From assembly GCF_018224885.1 (NCBI RefSeq), contig NZ_JAGTXB010000003.1:310001-374000 (forward strand): a stretch of DNA of 64,000 nt. Direction: 5' to 3'. The notes beneath the pieces are model-generated. The model saw only the letters and a list, made by a program, of their open reading frames with translations, had not been told where the DNA came from and ran no database searches. The translations under genes were made by a program, and so were the position numbers. This document shows, one piece after another, positions 35,521 through 45,900 of this stretch (position 1 is its first letter; every line of letters begins with the position of its first letter). The stretch is from Chitinophaga hostae. GTDB taxonomy: Bacteria > Bacteroidota > Bacteroidia > Chitinophagales > Chitinophagaceae.

Positions 35521-35844
35521 ATGAACAACCGAACCTTATCTGTTATCTCCTACATTACGTTGATTGGATGGCTGATTGCTTATTTTTCCGGGAAAGACCG
35601 GGCAGACTCTTTACTTAAATACCACCTGAAGCAGTCTTTGGGTCTGGCCATTATCAGCATTGCAGTGAGCATTATTTTGAATATTATCGCCTACGTGGTT
35701 CCGGCGCTATCTTTCCTGGGCCTGGTCGGATATGTTTTAATGGTATTCTGGATACTGGGAATGATTAATGCCGGCAACGGCGCTGAAAAGCCGGTTCCGG
35801 TATTTGGTAAAATGTTCGAGGACAAATTTGCTTTTATTAACTGA
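35521..35844 (+). CDS. DUF4870-type small membrane protein
   Basis: 107 residues from ATG 35521 (MNNRTLSVISYITLIGWLIA); the frame is open upstream to 35482. Three membrane segments with the family pattern: ISYITLIGWLIAYFSGKD, YHLKQSLGLAIISIAVSIIL and FLGLVGYVLMVFWILGMINA. The polar FSGKDRADSLLKYHLKQS loop matches DUF4870/YtxG-like proteins. First of five co-directional small membrane protein genes. Function unknown. Confidence 0.75.
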   Translation: MNNRTLSVISYITLIGWLIAYFSGKDRADSLLKYHLKQSLGLAIISIAVSIILNIIAYVVPALSFLGLVGYVLMVFWILGMINAGNGAEKPVPVFGKMFEDKFAFIN

Positions 35845-35878
35845 TGTGGTATTGAAATAACCCTGGAATTTTAATACC

Positions 35879-36607
35879 ATGATAGTCATCACAAGAATAA
35901 ACAAAAATCATCTCTTTCTTAAAACGATTCCTGTCGCCAATGCCGGATGCCCTTTGTGCAACGCCAGGGGGAAAATGGAGATGACTTTTTATCAACTGCA
36001 GCTGGAAGCTGGTTGGGTACGCGATACGAAGAAAATAACGGCTTCGGTTTGTTGTAAAAATTGTGGACGGGATGTACCGGTTGTGCGTTGGGATAAAGAA
36101 CTGGATACCTTTTTCAAAGCCGAAAAAAAAAAGATAAAGGTAAATACCTCTTTTAAAGCCGGGAAAATAGGGAAAATCCTGATTTGGCTGAATATACTGT
36201 TCTTTGGAGCTATTTTCCTGTTGTTTACAGGCATGTTTATTTACCACCGCATCGCGCCCAAACAAACTGCCGGCACCGGCGCAAGCCGGGACGAACAGAT
36301 ACGGCAGTCCGGGCTATTTGCAGCGAGTCCCCAACCCGGCGACTTAATACTGGTATACCTCTTCGACGACCACAAACAGATCCTCTTAAAAATAACGGCC
36401 GTAGATGCAACTGCCGATGTGGTAAAGGCTATAGCCTCGGATAAAAACATCGACGTTCCAGCCAACGCTGCTGACGTGCCTGCTGCTGACGCGGATTTTA
36501 AACAGGGAAAGGAGACCTCGTTTTCATTAACAGACTATAAGAACCTGAGAGTTACTGCACCTGATCACAAGCGTTTGGGGAATGTACAAATGGTTTACAG
36601 GAAATAA
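35879..36607 (+). CDS. Unknown zinc-ribbon membrane protein
   Basis: 242 residues, not recognised. Two CxxC knuckles near the N-terminus (AGCPLCNARGK and CCKNCGRDVP) predict a zinc ribbon; a Lys-rich stretch and one membrane span (ILIWLNILFFGAIFLLFTGM) follow, and the last 110 residues probably form a soluble domain (DLILVYLFDDHKQILLKITA). The reading frame contains a run of ten A at 36123-36132, a possible slippage site. It lies 34 bases after the DUF4870-type gene. Confidence 0.6.
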   Translation: MIVITRINKNHLFLKTIPVANAGCPLCNARGKMEMTFYQLQLEAGWVRDTKKITASVCCKNCGRDVPVVRWDKELDTFFKAEKKKIKVNTSFKAGKIGKILIWLNILFFGAIFLLFTGMFIYHRIAPKQTAGTGASRDEQIRQSGLFAASPQPGDLILVYLFDDHKQILLKITAVDATADVVKAIASDKNIDVPANAADVPAADADFKQGKETSFSLTDYKNLRVTAPDHKRLGNVQMVYRK

Positions 36608-36619
36608 ACTTCAAGAGAG

Positions 36620-36940
36620 ATGACACCCGAAACAAACAAAAACGATGAACATTTTGCCGAAGACCATATATACGAAGGCAATAAAAGGGAACCCTATTCC
36701 AGGGTGATTGCCCATGCACTTATTGGATTATTTTTTGCAGGCGCCGGTCTCTATCAATTTATTAGGATACAACAATGGGAAGTAACAGGGGGAATCATCG
36801 AAATGAACAAACTCCAACAGTTGCTTTACAAACTGGTTGGTAAATGGGGAATACTTGCTTTCCTGCTCCTGGTGGCTGCTGTATTCTTTTATAAAGCTTA
36901 CGCCCGATGGAAGCGGATAAAAATGCAGGAGCGTCGCTAA
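36620..36940 (+). CDS. Unknown two-span membrane protein
   Basis: 106 residues. Two hydrophobic segments (VIAHALIGLFFAGAGLYQFI and WGILAFLLLVAAVFFYKAYA) flank a short polar loop; both ends are charged. It begins 12 bases after the preceding stop, consistent with an operon. No family recognised. Confidence 0.55.
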   Translation: MTPETNKNDEHFAEDHIYEGNKREPYSRVIAHALIGLFFAGAGLYQFIRIQQWEVTGGIIEMNKLQQLLYKLVGKWGILAFLLLVAAVFFYKAYARWKRIKMQERR

Positions 36941-36982
36941 ATAAGTTTTGTATTACATACAGTAAACCTATAAAATTCAAAA

Positions 36983-37456
36983 ATGAGCAATTATAAATAT
37001 TTCACGCAGGAAGGGAACAAATTTCATTTGAAAAGCAATATGTCTACGGCAGTTGTCCGCACGGTGGTATGCCTGGTTATAGCAGCAGCCTTATATTTTA
37101 TTATTCCCCCGGAAAAGAAAATCGGGATATGGGCTGCTCTGTTGTTCCTTGTTTTTGGGTTGATTAACTTATTAAAAACAACCAAAAAACTAACGATTGA
37201 TCCCAATACGAAAACCATTACCCATAAAAATAATGCACTGAATGGAGAGGTCGTATATCACTTCAATGAGTTTGAAAATTTTTATGTGCTTAGCGGCAAG
37301 TATCTCTTTATAACACTGGATAGTACTGCCTTTTTTATATTCAATCAAAATGGAAACGAGAAGCGCGTACCCATTGTAGTAGGATTATTCAGCAAACACC
37401 CCGCCCAAAGCGCGATCAATGAAGTGACAGAGATCATGGGAATTGAAGCAAATTAA
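36983..37456 (+). CDS. Unknown membrane protein with PH-like C-terminal domain
   Basis: 157 residues. A short beta N-terminus, a helical hairpin in the membrane (VVRTVVCLVIAAALYFIIP and IWAALLFLVFGLINLL), and a C-terminal beta domain (KLTIDPNTKTITHKNNALNG, VYHFNEFENFYVLSGKYLFI). The same topology recurs in the next gene, so the two may be distant paralogues. The domain resembles bacterial PH (YdbT/DUF304-like) folds, but this is inference. Confidence 0.55.
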   Translation: MSNYKYFTQEGNKFHLKSNMSTAVVRTVVCLVIAAALYFIIPPEKKIGIWAALLFLVFGLINLLKTTKKLTIDPNTKTITHKNNALNGEVVYHFNEFENFYVLSGKYLFITLDSTAFFIFNQNGNEKRVPIVVGLFSKHPAQSAINEVTEIMGIEAN

Positions 37457-37513
37457 GCAGACAGAACTCTCTCTATGAGTTGAACAAAAATAAAAACATG
37501 TATATTTCTTGGT

Positions 37514-38017
37514 ATGAATAAATATCAATTGAAAATAACACCCCATGAGCTGAGTATTAAACCCTACTTTGGCTTTATGCCTAAGATAAAAATCTTTGCC
37601 CTGCTGTCCGTTTTAATTTTTGGAGCAGTTCCCTTTATGGACAGCTGGCTGAATTATAATATCAGGTATACATTGTATGGTATCGGGGCTATTATGGTGT
37701 TTTATGCGATCTATGATTTCCTGTTTAATGTTAATGTGAAGTTTCTCTTTGATAAAAATGCCGGGATCATTTACAAAATCAATGCACCTTTTTTAAAACA
37801 ACGGCTAATGATGTTTGAGGAAATGACGATCATCAATATCTCCCAGGAACCTGGTTGCATGGAATATGCCATTGGTAAAAAGAAAAAGGAGTTTATGAAG
37901 AATTATTCCATCAGTGACACCTTCACCCATAGCAAAAAAAGTAACGCCAGGGAACAGGAATATGTAGAGCAGGTGTTAAATCCTATTTTGGAATTTGTAA
38001 AAAGTGATAAGATTTGA
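37514..38017 (+). CDS. Unknown membrane protein, topology like its upstream neighbour
   Basis: 167 residues. N-terminal beta strands (YQLKITPHELSIKPYFGF), a two-helix membrane hairpin (IFALLSVLIFGAVPFM and YTLYGIGAIMVFYAIYDFLF) and a soluble C-terminal domain (VKFLFDKNAGIIYKINAPFL, QRLMMFEEMTIINIS). No family recognised. Last gene of the five-gene run; a hairpin follows its stop. Confidence 0.55.
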   Translation: MNKYQLKITPHELSIKPYFGFMPKIKIFALLSVLIFGAVPFMDSWLNYNIRYTLYGIGAIMVFYAIYDFLFNVNVKFLFDKNAGIIYKINAPFLKQRLMMFEEMTIINISQEPGCMEYAIGKKKKEFMKNYSISDTFTHSKKSNAREQEYVEQVLNPILEFVKSDKI

Positions 38018-38024
38018 TGTATAT

Positions 38025-38054
38025 GATTGTGTCGACACAATCCCCGCCCCTTTT
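38025..38054. terminator. 18-bp perfect palindrome with T-run, probable terminator
   Basis: GATTGTGTCGACACAATC (38025-38042) is a perfect palindrome, followed on the plus strand by a short C-rich stretch and TTTTT. It lies between convergent genes. Confidence 0.55.
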
Positions 38055-38068
38055 TAGCATATCTCCAT

Positions 38069-38749
<681 letters not shown>

Positions 38750-38808
38750 TTAATGTGTGCTCAGAGATTTGGGTCAATACTTAAAACATCTGTCGTCCTT
38801 GGCATGAC

Positions 38809-39831
38809 TTAACGCCACCCTAATCCCGGGGCCACATGCTCTAAAATAGCAGACAGTACATGCACATTGTAATCAACTCCTAATGTATTAGGTACTGTCA
38901 AAAGTATCGTATCTGCCTCCTGGATAGCTTCGTCCTTAGCCAACTCTTTTATAAGTTGATCTGGCTCTGCAGCATAGCTTCTCCCGAAAATGGCGCGTTT
39001 GTTCGGTTCAATCATTCCGATTTGATCAACCTGTTTGGCTTCCCTCCCAAAAAAATGGCGATCCTGATCGTTTACCAGGGCGAAGATAGACCGGCTTACA
39101 GAAATCCTCGGTTCACGCCGATGGCCGGCCTTCTTCCAGGTTTCCTTGTACAACCTGATCTGTTCGGCCTGTTGTATATGGAAAGGTTTGCCGCTTTCGT
39201 CCATCTTCAGCGTAGAGCTTTGAAGATACATTTCGTTTTCGGCTGCCCAAACAGCAGTCGCATTAGAAGCAGCTCCCCACCAAATACGTTCCCGCAATCC
39301 TTCTGAATAGGGTTCCAAACGCAGCAGGCCGGGTGGATTCGGAAACATTGGATACGGATTAGGCTCGGCAAATCCAACACCTTTCAGCTTATCCAGGAAT
39401 TCCAATGCCTTACGGCGTCCCATATCGGCGTCAGTTTCTCCTTCGGCGGGTTCATATCCAAAATAGCGCCATCCATCGATAACCTGTTCCGGGGAACCTC
39501 TGCTGATTCCCAATTGTAATCGCCCCTCCGAAATCAAATCCGCGGCGCCGGCATCTTCTACCATATACAGTGGATTTTCATAACGCATATCAATTACACC
39601 CGTTCCTATCTCTATCCTGCTTGTTTTGGCACCGATAGCCGAAAGCAAAGGAAATGGAGATCCTAACTGAGCCGCAAAATGATGCACACGAAAATAGGCG
39701 CCATCTAAACCAATTTCTTCAGCGGCAACAGCCAAATCAATAGATTGAAGCAATGTGTCGCTGGCTGTACGAGCGTTATAGGCCGGGTGGTTAGACCAGT
39801 GCCCAAACGACAAAAATCCTATTCTCTTCAT
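38809..39831 (-). CDS. LLM-class flavin-dependent oxidoreductase (luciferase-like)
   Basis: 340 residues. The TIM-barrel luciferase-like monooxygenase family is recognised from MKRIGFLSFGHWS, LAVAAEEIGLDGAYFRVHHF, SRIEIGTGVIDMRYENPLYM, the conserved LGISRGSPEQVIDGWRYFGY and the C-terminal ADTILLTVPNTLGVDYNVHV. It would use reduced FMN and oxygen to oxidise an aldehyde, thiol or similar substrate. Probably co-transcribed with the O-methyltransferase. Confidence 0.9.
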   Translation of the reverse strand: MKRIGFLSFGHWSNHPAYNARTASDTLLQSIDLAVAAEEIGLDGAYFRVHHFAAQLGSPFPLLSAIGAKTSRIEIGTGVIDMRYENPLYMVEDAGAADLISEGRLQLGISRGSPEQVIDGWRYFGYEPAEGETDADMGRRKALEFLDKLKGVGFAEPNPYPMFPNPPGLLRLEPYSEGLRERIWWGAASNATAVWAAENEMYLQSSTLKMDESGKPFHIQQAEQIRLYKETWKKAGHRREPRISVSRSIFALVNDQDRHFFGREAKQVDQIGMIEPNKRAIFGRSYAAEPDQLIKELAKDEAIQEADTILLTVPNTLGVDYNVHVLSAILEHVAPGLGWR

Positions 39832-40040
39832 ACCGTCTTTTTCATACCGAAAAATACCTATTATTATCTATCTTTTAGCTATTAAAACAATTTCTTTCCT
39901 ATTACCTTTCTCAGCATACTAAATTAAATATCGCATATCTACTTTTCAAGCACCTAGTTGAATAGCAATTCTCCTAGGTAGGTTGCCTCCATTATCCGTT
40001 TTTACGCGTTCATGGTATTTTCCAAATGACCTGTCACAAC
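39832..40040. other. Intergenic region upstream of the LLM oxidoreductase
   Basis: No gene seen. It carries AT-rich sequence, with short complementary segments CACCTAG near 39949 and CTAGGT near 39973. A promoter for the oxidoreductase should lie here but no exact TAnnTTTG was found. Confidence 0.3.
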
Positions 40041-40075
40041 ATCAAAAAAGCCTTTGGTCAATAACCCAAGGCTTT
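40041..40075 (-). terminator. Terminator downstream of the decayed M1 peptidase gene
   Basis: On the minus strand AAAGCCTT pairs with AAGGCTTT around a 13-base loop and is followed by TTTTTT. It stands 75 bases after the last remnant codon of the M1 peptidase fragment and is probably the old terminator of that unit. Confidence 0.6.
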
Positions 40076-40149
40076 AAGTCATGACTTTTCCGGTCACTTA
40101 CTCCATTCTGAATTCCACATTAGGAGGCACCTATTTTAATACCTGCCTT

Positions 40150-40602
40150 TCATATCATTAGATTTACTGCATAGGATGCTGTACGTAAGGTCTGTTTAAA
40201 GAGTGTTATGTTTTCTCTTTGTTTTAGTCTGCCCAATAAGCTAATAGCTGCTGCGCTTACAAGATTATTTTCATCATTAATTGCAAGCTCTTTCAATATA
40301 GGAATAGAAAGAGTAATGATATTTGAGTTCGTTATACCCACGGCGTTTATCGCTTTAATACGAAGCGCAAAATATTTGTCTTTTATGCAGCCAATATTAT
40401 TTGTTGTCCTTCTTTTTCATTTGACCTTTTAATTGCGACTTCTACGGCTTCATATCGGTCTACCAATAAAGGGCAATGGAAATATTGAAAAGCAAATTCA
40501 CCAAGTGTTTTATTGCCAGTTTTTTTCGGATGAGTATTTTGTCGGCATCAACATTCACAAGGTTTGGTTCCGCTGGAAGTTTATAAATGAGTGTATCTTG
40601 AA
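40150..40602 (-). pseudogene. M1-family aminopeptidase, C-terminal fragment with frameshifts
   Basis: Read on the minus strand, three frames in order give QDTLIYKLPAEPNLVNVDAD then KILIRKK, next TGNKTLGEFAFQYFHCPLLV then DRYEAVEVAIKRSNEKEGQQ, and finally IKDKYFALRIKAINAVGITN up to LFKQTLRTASYAVN. Joined, they match the last ~150 residues (beta-sandwich end and HEAT-like C-terminal domain) of gluzincin M1 aminopeptidases. The frame changes lie at an A7 run near 40527 and near 40397. The catalytic domain is absent. A clear, decaying pseudogene. Confidence 0.8.
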
Positions 40603-40720
40603 ACTGCCTAATTCTTGAAATATCATTAAGTAGATGTCCTGTGCAAGATCCTTTCTGTCTTCGGCGTTGGGTATCATTTTTAAAATAACTTGAGCTGTCA
40701 AACCCAAGGGACTACGCTTG
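40597..40720 (-). pseudogene. ECF sigma factor fragment (region 2)
   Basis: The minus-strand frame AQVILKMIPNAEDRKDLAQD continuing IYLMIFQELGSFK is typical of region 2.1-2.2 of ECF sigma factors. It has no start upstream and breaks off into the M1 peptidase fragment around 40597-40602, where TTTCAAGA occurs on both sides. No region 4 is present. Only about 35 residues survive. Confidence 0.68.
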
Positions 40721-40739
40721 CATAACCCACAACATTATA

Positions 40740-41150
40740 TTTCCGCTACTACATACTACTTTGACAGAAAACAATATTTATAAATAATTATTTTTGAACT
40801 GTTTAACTAAGGAAGATTATCAGCGGCTAGCGTAAATACAAGTGTTAAACAAGACCTTGTGTAAAGTTTCTTGCGAGCGAAGATTCAAAGCGCCCGATGA
40901 AATCCTACCTATCAAACAATCTCGAAATGTTAGAAGTTATTTTTGGAGACTATTTTGCCCAAACGTTTAGTAGGCCTGCAGGACATTACTACTTAGCAAG
41001 CGATCATTCAAAAAAACAATAACCCGAAGTATTAAACAACCAATAGAAAGAATTCATAAATGATGATTCGGAAAAATCTCCATAGAAAATCTCATTATCG
41101 AACACGCCTTTGAAATCGAAAACACCTGACAAACACCTTCTTAAAAATGA
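40740..41150. other. Degraded intergenic region with one orphan frame
   Basis: No intact gene. A plus-strand frame at 40897-41022 (MKSYLSNNLEMLEVIFGDYF, then AQTFSRPAGHYYLASDHSKK Q) reads like the tail of a real protein and stays open back to about 40843, but there is no ribosome site and I do not recognise it. It may be another gene remnant in the same decayed stretch. Confidence 0.35.
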
Positions 41151-41192
41151 AAAAGCGACACAAAATCCATTTATGAATTTTGTGTCGCTTTT
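41151..41192 (-). terminator. Terminator of the tRNA-Ser gene
   Basis: A perfect 16-bp stem (41151-41166 with 41177-41192) around a ten-base loop stands directly behind the tRNA on the minus strand, followed by T-rich sequence. A strong rho-independent terminator. Confidence 0.85.
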
Positions 41193-41193
41193 G

Positions 41194-41278
41194 CGGAGAG
41201 TCAGGGATTCGAACCCCGGGACCTGTTACAGTCAACAGTTTTCAAGACTGCCGCAATCGACCGCTCTGCCAACTCTCC
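41194..41278 (-). tRNA. tRNA-Ser (anticodon UGA)
   Basis: 85 bases on the minus strand. Acceptor arm GGAGAGT pairs with ACTCTCC, discriminator G. Anticodon arm CAGTCTTGAAAACTG shows anticodon TGA in the loop CTTGAAA. The T arm has GGTTCGAATCC. A long variable arm (TTGACTGTAACAG region) is typical of serine tRNAs. CCA is not encoded. Confidence 0.95.
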
Positions 41279-41362
41279 AGGGACGCAAAAGTATAAAAGA
41301 AATTGAAAATAAAAAAAAATCCGTCAATTATTTTTAAAACCAGCCACCACAAAGGGTTTAAA

Positions 41363-41401
41363 AAACAAAAATCCCGGTTCACTAAGCGTAAACCGGGATT
41401 T
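41363..41401 (-). terminator. Terminator of the RND efflux operon
   Basis: On the minus strand AAATCCCGGTT pairs with AACCGGGATTT around an 11-base loop and is followed by TTGTTTTTT. It lies 99 bases after the outer-membrane factor stop. Confidence 0.85.
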
Positions 41402-41499
41402 ATCTGTTACAAATGACGGACCTAAGCGACAATTATCTCAGGTAACGATTCTTAAAATTCAGCTGTTGGTCATCCGCTTTGATCCGTCATCCGTGAAAA

Positions 41500-42915
41500 T
41501 TATTTCCATCCGCCCCCTAAGGAACGATACAGATCCACCATAGCGCTTAAACGCTGACGGTCAATATCTGCCTGTGCCAGCTCTGCCTGCAGGGAACGGC
41601 TCTGTGCCGTAATTACCTCCAGGTAGTTGGCCAGCCCGCTGCGGAACAGCATTTGGGCCTGCTGTACCGCCAGTTGGGAGGTATTTACCTGTCGCTGCGC
41701 AATCTCTTGCTGTACTTTTACTTTATCCAGTTTCACCAGCGCGTCACTCACCTCTCCTATCGCATTCAGGGCCGACTGCTTAAACGTTATCACCGCCTGC
41801 TCACGCTGTATTTTAGCTACTTCCAGTTGTGTTTTCAACTGGCGGCGCTGGAAAATAGGCTGTGCCAGTCCGCCGGCAACAGTACCAAACAGGGAGGCTG
41901 GCAGGTTAAACCAGGTGCTGGCCTTAAACGCATTCACACCGCCACTACCGGTGATGGTAAGCGTTGGATACATACTGCCCTGTGCTACCCCCACCTGTGC
42001 GTTAGCTGCTACCAGGCCCATTTCAGAGGCACGTACATCCGGGCGACGACTGATCATGGAAGCCGGAATACCTGTTGGCAGGGAATCCGTTACCTGGAAA
42101 TCAGCCAGTTTGCTGCTACGTGTAATCGTTGACGGTAGTTCGCCTGTTAAAATACGCAGCGCATTCTCCTGGATGGCAATACCTTGCTCCAGCTGCGGTA
42201 CCAGCAGTTCTGCTGTTTGCTGCTGTGAAATGGCCTGTTGTACACCCAGCTCGGTTACTTCACCGGCAGCTTTCTGTAAACGGATCATCTTTACAATGGT
42301 ATCACTCAAACTCAGGTTTCTGCGGGCAATGCTTAACTGGTTGTCCAGCATCAGCAGGTTGAAATAGCTGGTGGCCACAGCGGCTACCAGACCGGTTTGC
42401 ACGGCATGCGCTCCTTCATACGACTGCAGGTAGGTTGCCAGCGCCGCTTCTTTCTGACGGCGTATTTTGCCCCAGATATCTATCTCCCATGACATACCAA
42501 CACCCAGGTTGAAATCTTCAATATGATCTCCCAGGTTGTTAACGGAAAGGTTCAAACCATTGAAGCTGTTCTTGGAGGGGAAGTTGGTACTGGCGGATGC
42601 AGTAGCATTAAAAGCCGGCAACCACGCCACCTTGGCCTGTTTCAGATAGGCCTGGGCCGATTCCACTCTCTTAGCCGCCAGCTGCAGGTCGTAGTTGCCG
42701 GTAACGGCTTTGTCTATCAACTGCTGCAACGCGGCATCAGTAAAAAATCTTTTCCATTCCATTTCTGCTATGCTGCTATCTGAAGGAGCAACATTTCCAA
42801 ATTGCTGGGGCAGCGCCACCGGCGGCCGCTCATAATTGCGGCCAACCCGGCATGCTGCTAAACCTACAACTAAAGAGAATAACAAAAAATAAAATGAGCT
42901 ATATCTTGTTTTCAT
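41500..42915 (-). CDS. RND efflux outer-membrane factor (NodT/OprM family)
   Basis: 471 residues. Lipoprotein signal ending VVGLAACRVGRNYERPPV, then the two-repeat TolC fold: WKRFFTDAALQQLIDKAVTG and the long coiled helices, with the family segments TSYFNLLMLDNQL, ISRRPDVRASEMGLVAANAQ and LFRSGLANYLEVITAQSRSL. It forms the trimeric outer-membrane duct of the tripartite pump encoded just upstream (42 bases). Substrates probably include hydrophobic drugs or metabolites. Confidence 0.93.
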   Translation of the reverse strand: MKTRYSSFYFLLFSLVVGLAACRVGRNYERPPVALPQQFGNVAPSDSSIAEMEWKRFFTDAALQQLIDKAVTGNYDLQLAAKRVESAQAYLKQAKVAWLPAFNATASASTNFPSKNSFNGLNLSVNNLGDHIEDFNLGVGMSWEIDIWGKIRRQKEAALATYLQSYEGAHAVQTGLVAAVATSYFNLLMLDNQLSIARRNLSLSDTIVKMIRLQKAAGEVTELGVQQAISQQQTAELLVPQLEQGIAIQENALRILTGELPSTITRSSKLADFQVTDSLPTGIPASMISRRPDVRASEMGLVAANAQVGVAQGSMYPTLTITGSGGVNAFKASTWFNLPASLFGTVAGGLAQPIFQRRQLKTQLEVAKIQREQAVITFKQSALNAIGEVSDALVKLDKVKVQQEIAQRQVNTSQLAVQQAQMLFRSGLANYLEVITAQSRSLQAELAQADIDRQRLSAMVDLYRSLGGGWK

Positions 42916-42957
42916 TTGTCTGTTTTCTGAATCTGATAATATTTTTTCCTGCCGCTA

Positions 42958-45900
42958 TTAGTGTACCAGCTTTGCCACATGTTCTGCTTCCACTTCCACT
43001 ATCGGCTTACGGCTGATTTTCTCTTGCAGGAACTGGAAAATTACAAACAGCACAGGTATGATGAATACCCCCAGGACCACCCCGGTAAACATGCCACCTA
43101 CAGTACTCCAACCAATTGAATGATTGCCTTTGGCAGATGCACCTTGTGTAAAGATCAATGGCAACATACCAACAATAAAGGCAAAGGAAGTCATCAATAT
43201 TGGACGAAGACGAAGCTGTGCTGCTTCCAAAGCCGCCGGAACAAGCTTATAGCCCGCCCTTCGCCGTTGTAAGGCAAACTCCACAATCAGGATCGCATTT
43301 TTAGCCAATAATCCTATCAGCATGATCATACCTATTTGTACGTAGATATTGCCCTCTATACCGCTAAAGCCAATGAAACTATATACACCTAATATACCCG
43401 TAGGTACAGTAAGGATTACTGCCAGGGGCAGGATATAGCTTTCATACTGTGCAGCCAGCAGGAAGAATACGAACAATACACTCAGTAAAAACACGAACGC
43501 AGTTTGGTTTCCTGCTCTTATCTCTTCCCTCGTAATACCCGTAAACTCATAGGTATAGCCTTGTGGCAACGCCTTTTTCGATACTTCTCCAATAGCTGCA
43601 ATTACATCACCGGTACTATAACCTGGTTTGGGTGTAGCATTAATGGTAACAGCAGTATACAGGTTGTTTCGTGTAACTGTTTCCGGGCCATATACACGTG
43701 TGAATTTGGCCACTGTACTTACCGGTACCATCGTACCCAGGTTGTTCTTTACATAAATAGCATCCAACGAACTTTTATCCATCCGGTATGAAATATCTGC
43801 CTGCGCCATTACGCGGCTATATTTCCCGAAACGGTTAAAGTCTGAAACAAAACTACTACCATAATATGTTTGTAGCGTACTCAACAAATCACCCACAGAT
43901 ACACCCAATTGTTTCACTTTTACATCATCTATATCAATTGTGTATTGTGGATTACCGGTATTAAAAGTAGTGAAGGCACTTGCCACTTCAGGCCGCTGAC
44001 TTAATGCACCAACAAAACCCCATGCCGTTCCTGCTAATTTCTCCAGCGATCCGTTGGTTCTGTCCTGCAACATCATTTCTACCCCGCTCACATTACCAAA
44101 ACCCTGTATTGTTGGAAAACCAACAAAAAAAGTTAAGGCATCATGTACTTGCATTGATTTGCCTAACAAACCGCCTGCAATAGCAGTAGGGTCTTTCACA
44201 ACACCTCTTTCCTTACGATCTTTTAATCGTACAAATATCGCAGCATTAGGGGAAGCGTTCGCATTTGTTACGAAGTTCATCCCATTTGCAGCCCATACAT
44301 CGCTCACCCCCTCATCTTTCAACGTAATTTTACTAATCTGGGCCGTTGCATTCTCCGTTCTGCTAAGTGAACTACCGGGAGGTGTTTGGGTAATACCAAC
44401 CACGAACCCTTGATCCTCATCCGGAATAAACCCGGTAGGTGTTGTTTTGATCAGCCAAACGGTGGCAACCACCACAAGCAATAACCCGGTAATGGCCACC
44501 CATCTGTTCTTCAGCAGGAATTTGATGCTCCGTATATATCTTGCCGTCATGGCATTAAAAGCGGTATTAAACGCGTCGAAGAAGCGGGCGCCAAAACCTT
44601 TTTTCTTTCCACCTTCGCCTATATGCTGGTTCTTTAAGAATAAAGCACACAACGCCGGACTTAGCGTTAACGCATTCACCGCAGAAATAAAGATAGCGAT
44701 GGCCAGTGTAAAGGCGAATTGTTTATAGAATACACCTGCAGGACCTTGTACAAAGCTCACTGGTACAAACACTGCTGCCATTACCAATGTGATCGAAACA
44801 ATCGCACCGGATATCTCACTCATCGTTTTAACTGTTGCCTCTCTTGCCGGTAGATGCTCACGTTCCATCGTTGAGTGTACGGCTTCTACCACCACAATGG
44901 CATCATCCACCACAATACCAATAGCCAGTACCAATGCGAACAATGTAAGCAGGTTAATGCTAAAGCCGAATAATTGTAAGAAGAAGAAAGTACCTATAAT
45001 CGAAACAGGAACAGCAATTACCGGGATCAATGTAGAGCGGAAATCTTGCAGGAAAATGAAAACCACGATGGCCACAAGGATGAACGCAATGACCAGTGTT
45101 TCTTTTACCTGGTCGATAGATGCATCCAAAAATTCCTTCGAGTTGTACATTATCTTAAACTTCATACCCTCGGGTAACGCCTTATCAAACTCTCCAATCT
45201 GTCTTTCCAGTTCAGTAAGAATTTCATTGGCATTGGAACCCGGTGTCTGCACAATACCAAAACCAGTAGCCGGTTTGCCATCGAGCAAATTCGAGGCAGT
45301 ATAAGTATAGCCGCCAAGTTCAACCCTGGCCAAATCTTTAAGGCGAAGAACAGAACCATCGCTCTTTGCCTTAATCACCATATTTTCATACTCTTCAGGC
45401 TTATTTAACTTTCCCTTGTATTTAATAATATACTCGAAAGATTCTTTACTACTTTGTCCCAAACGCCCTGGTGCAGCTTCTACGTTCTGATCTCTGATCG
45501 CATTCATCACTTCTGCTGTAGAAAGATTGTTAGCAACAAGCCGGTCGGGTTTCAACCAGATACGCATCGAATAATCCTTTGAACCAAATGGCTGTACCTG
45601 TGCCACCCCAGGTATACGTTGTAACTGAGGGATGATATTAATTCTTGCATAGTTATTTAAGAACAGCTCGTTATACTTAACGCTATCCTCGCTATATATC
45701 GCCACAAACATCAGGAAGCTGCTCTGCACCTTCTGTGTAGAAAGCCCGGCTTGTAATACTTCGGGAGGTAGTTGACTATTCGCTTTAGATACGCGGTTTT
45801 GTACGTTTACCGCCGCAATATCAGGATCCGTTCCTTGTTTAAAAAAAACTGTCAAGATGTAGCTACCATCGTTGTTGGAATTGGAGGTCATGTACGTCAT

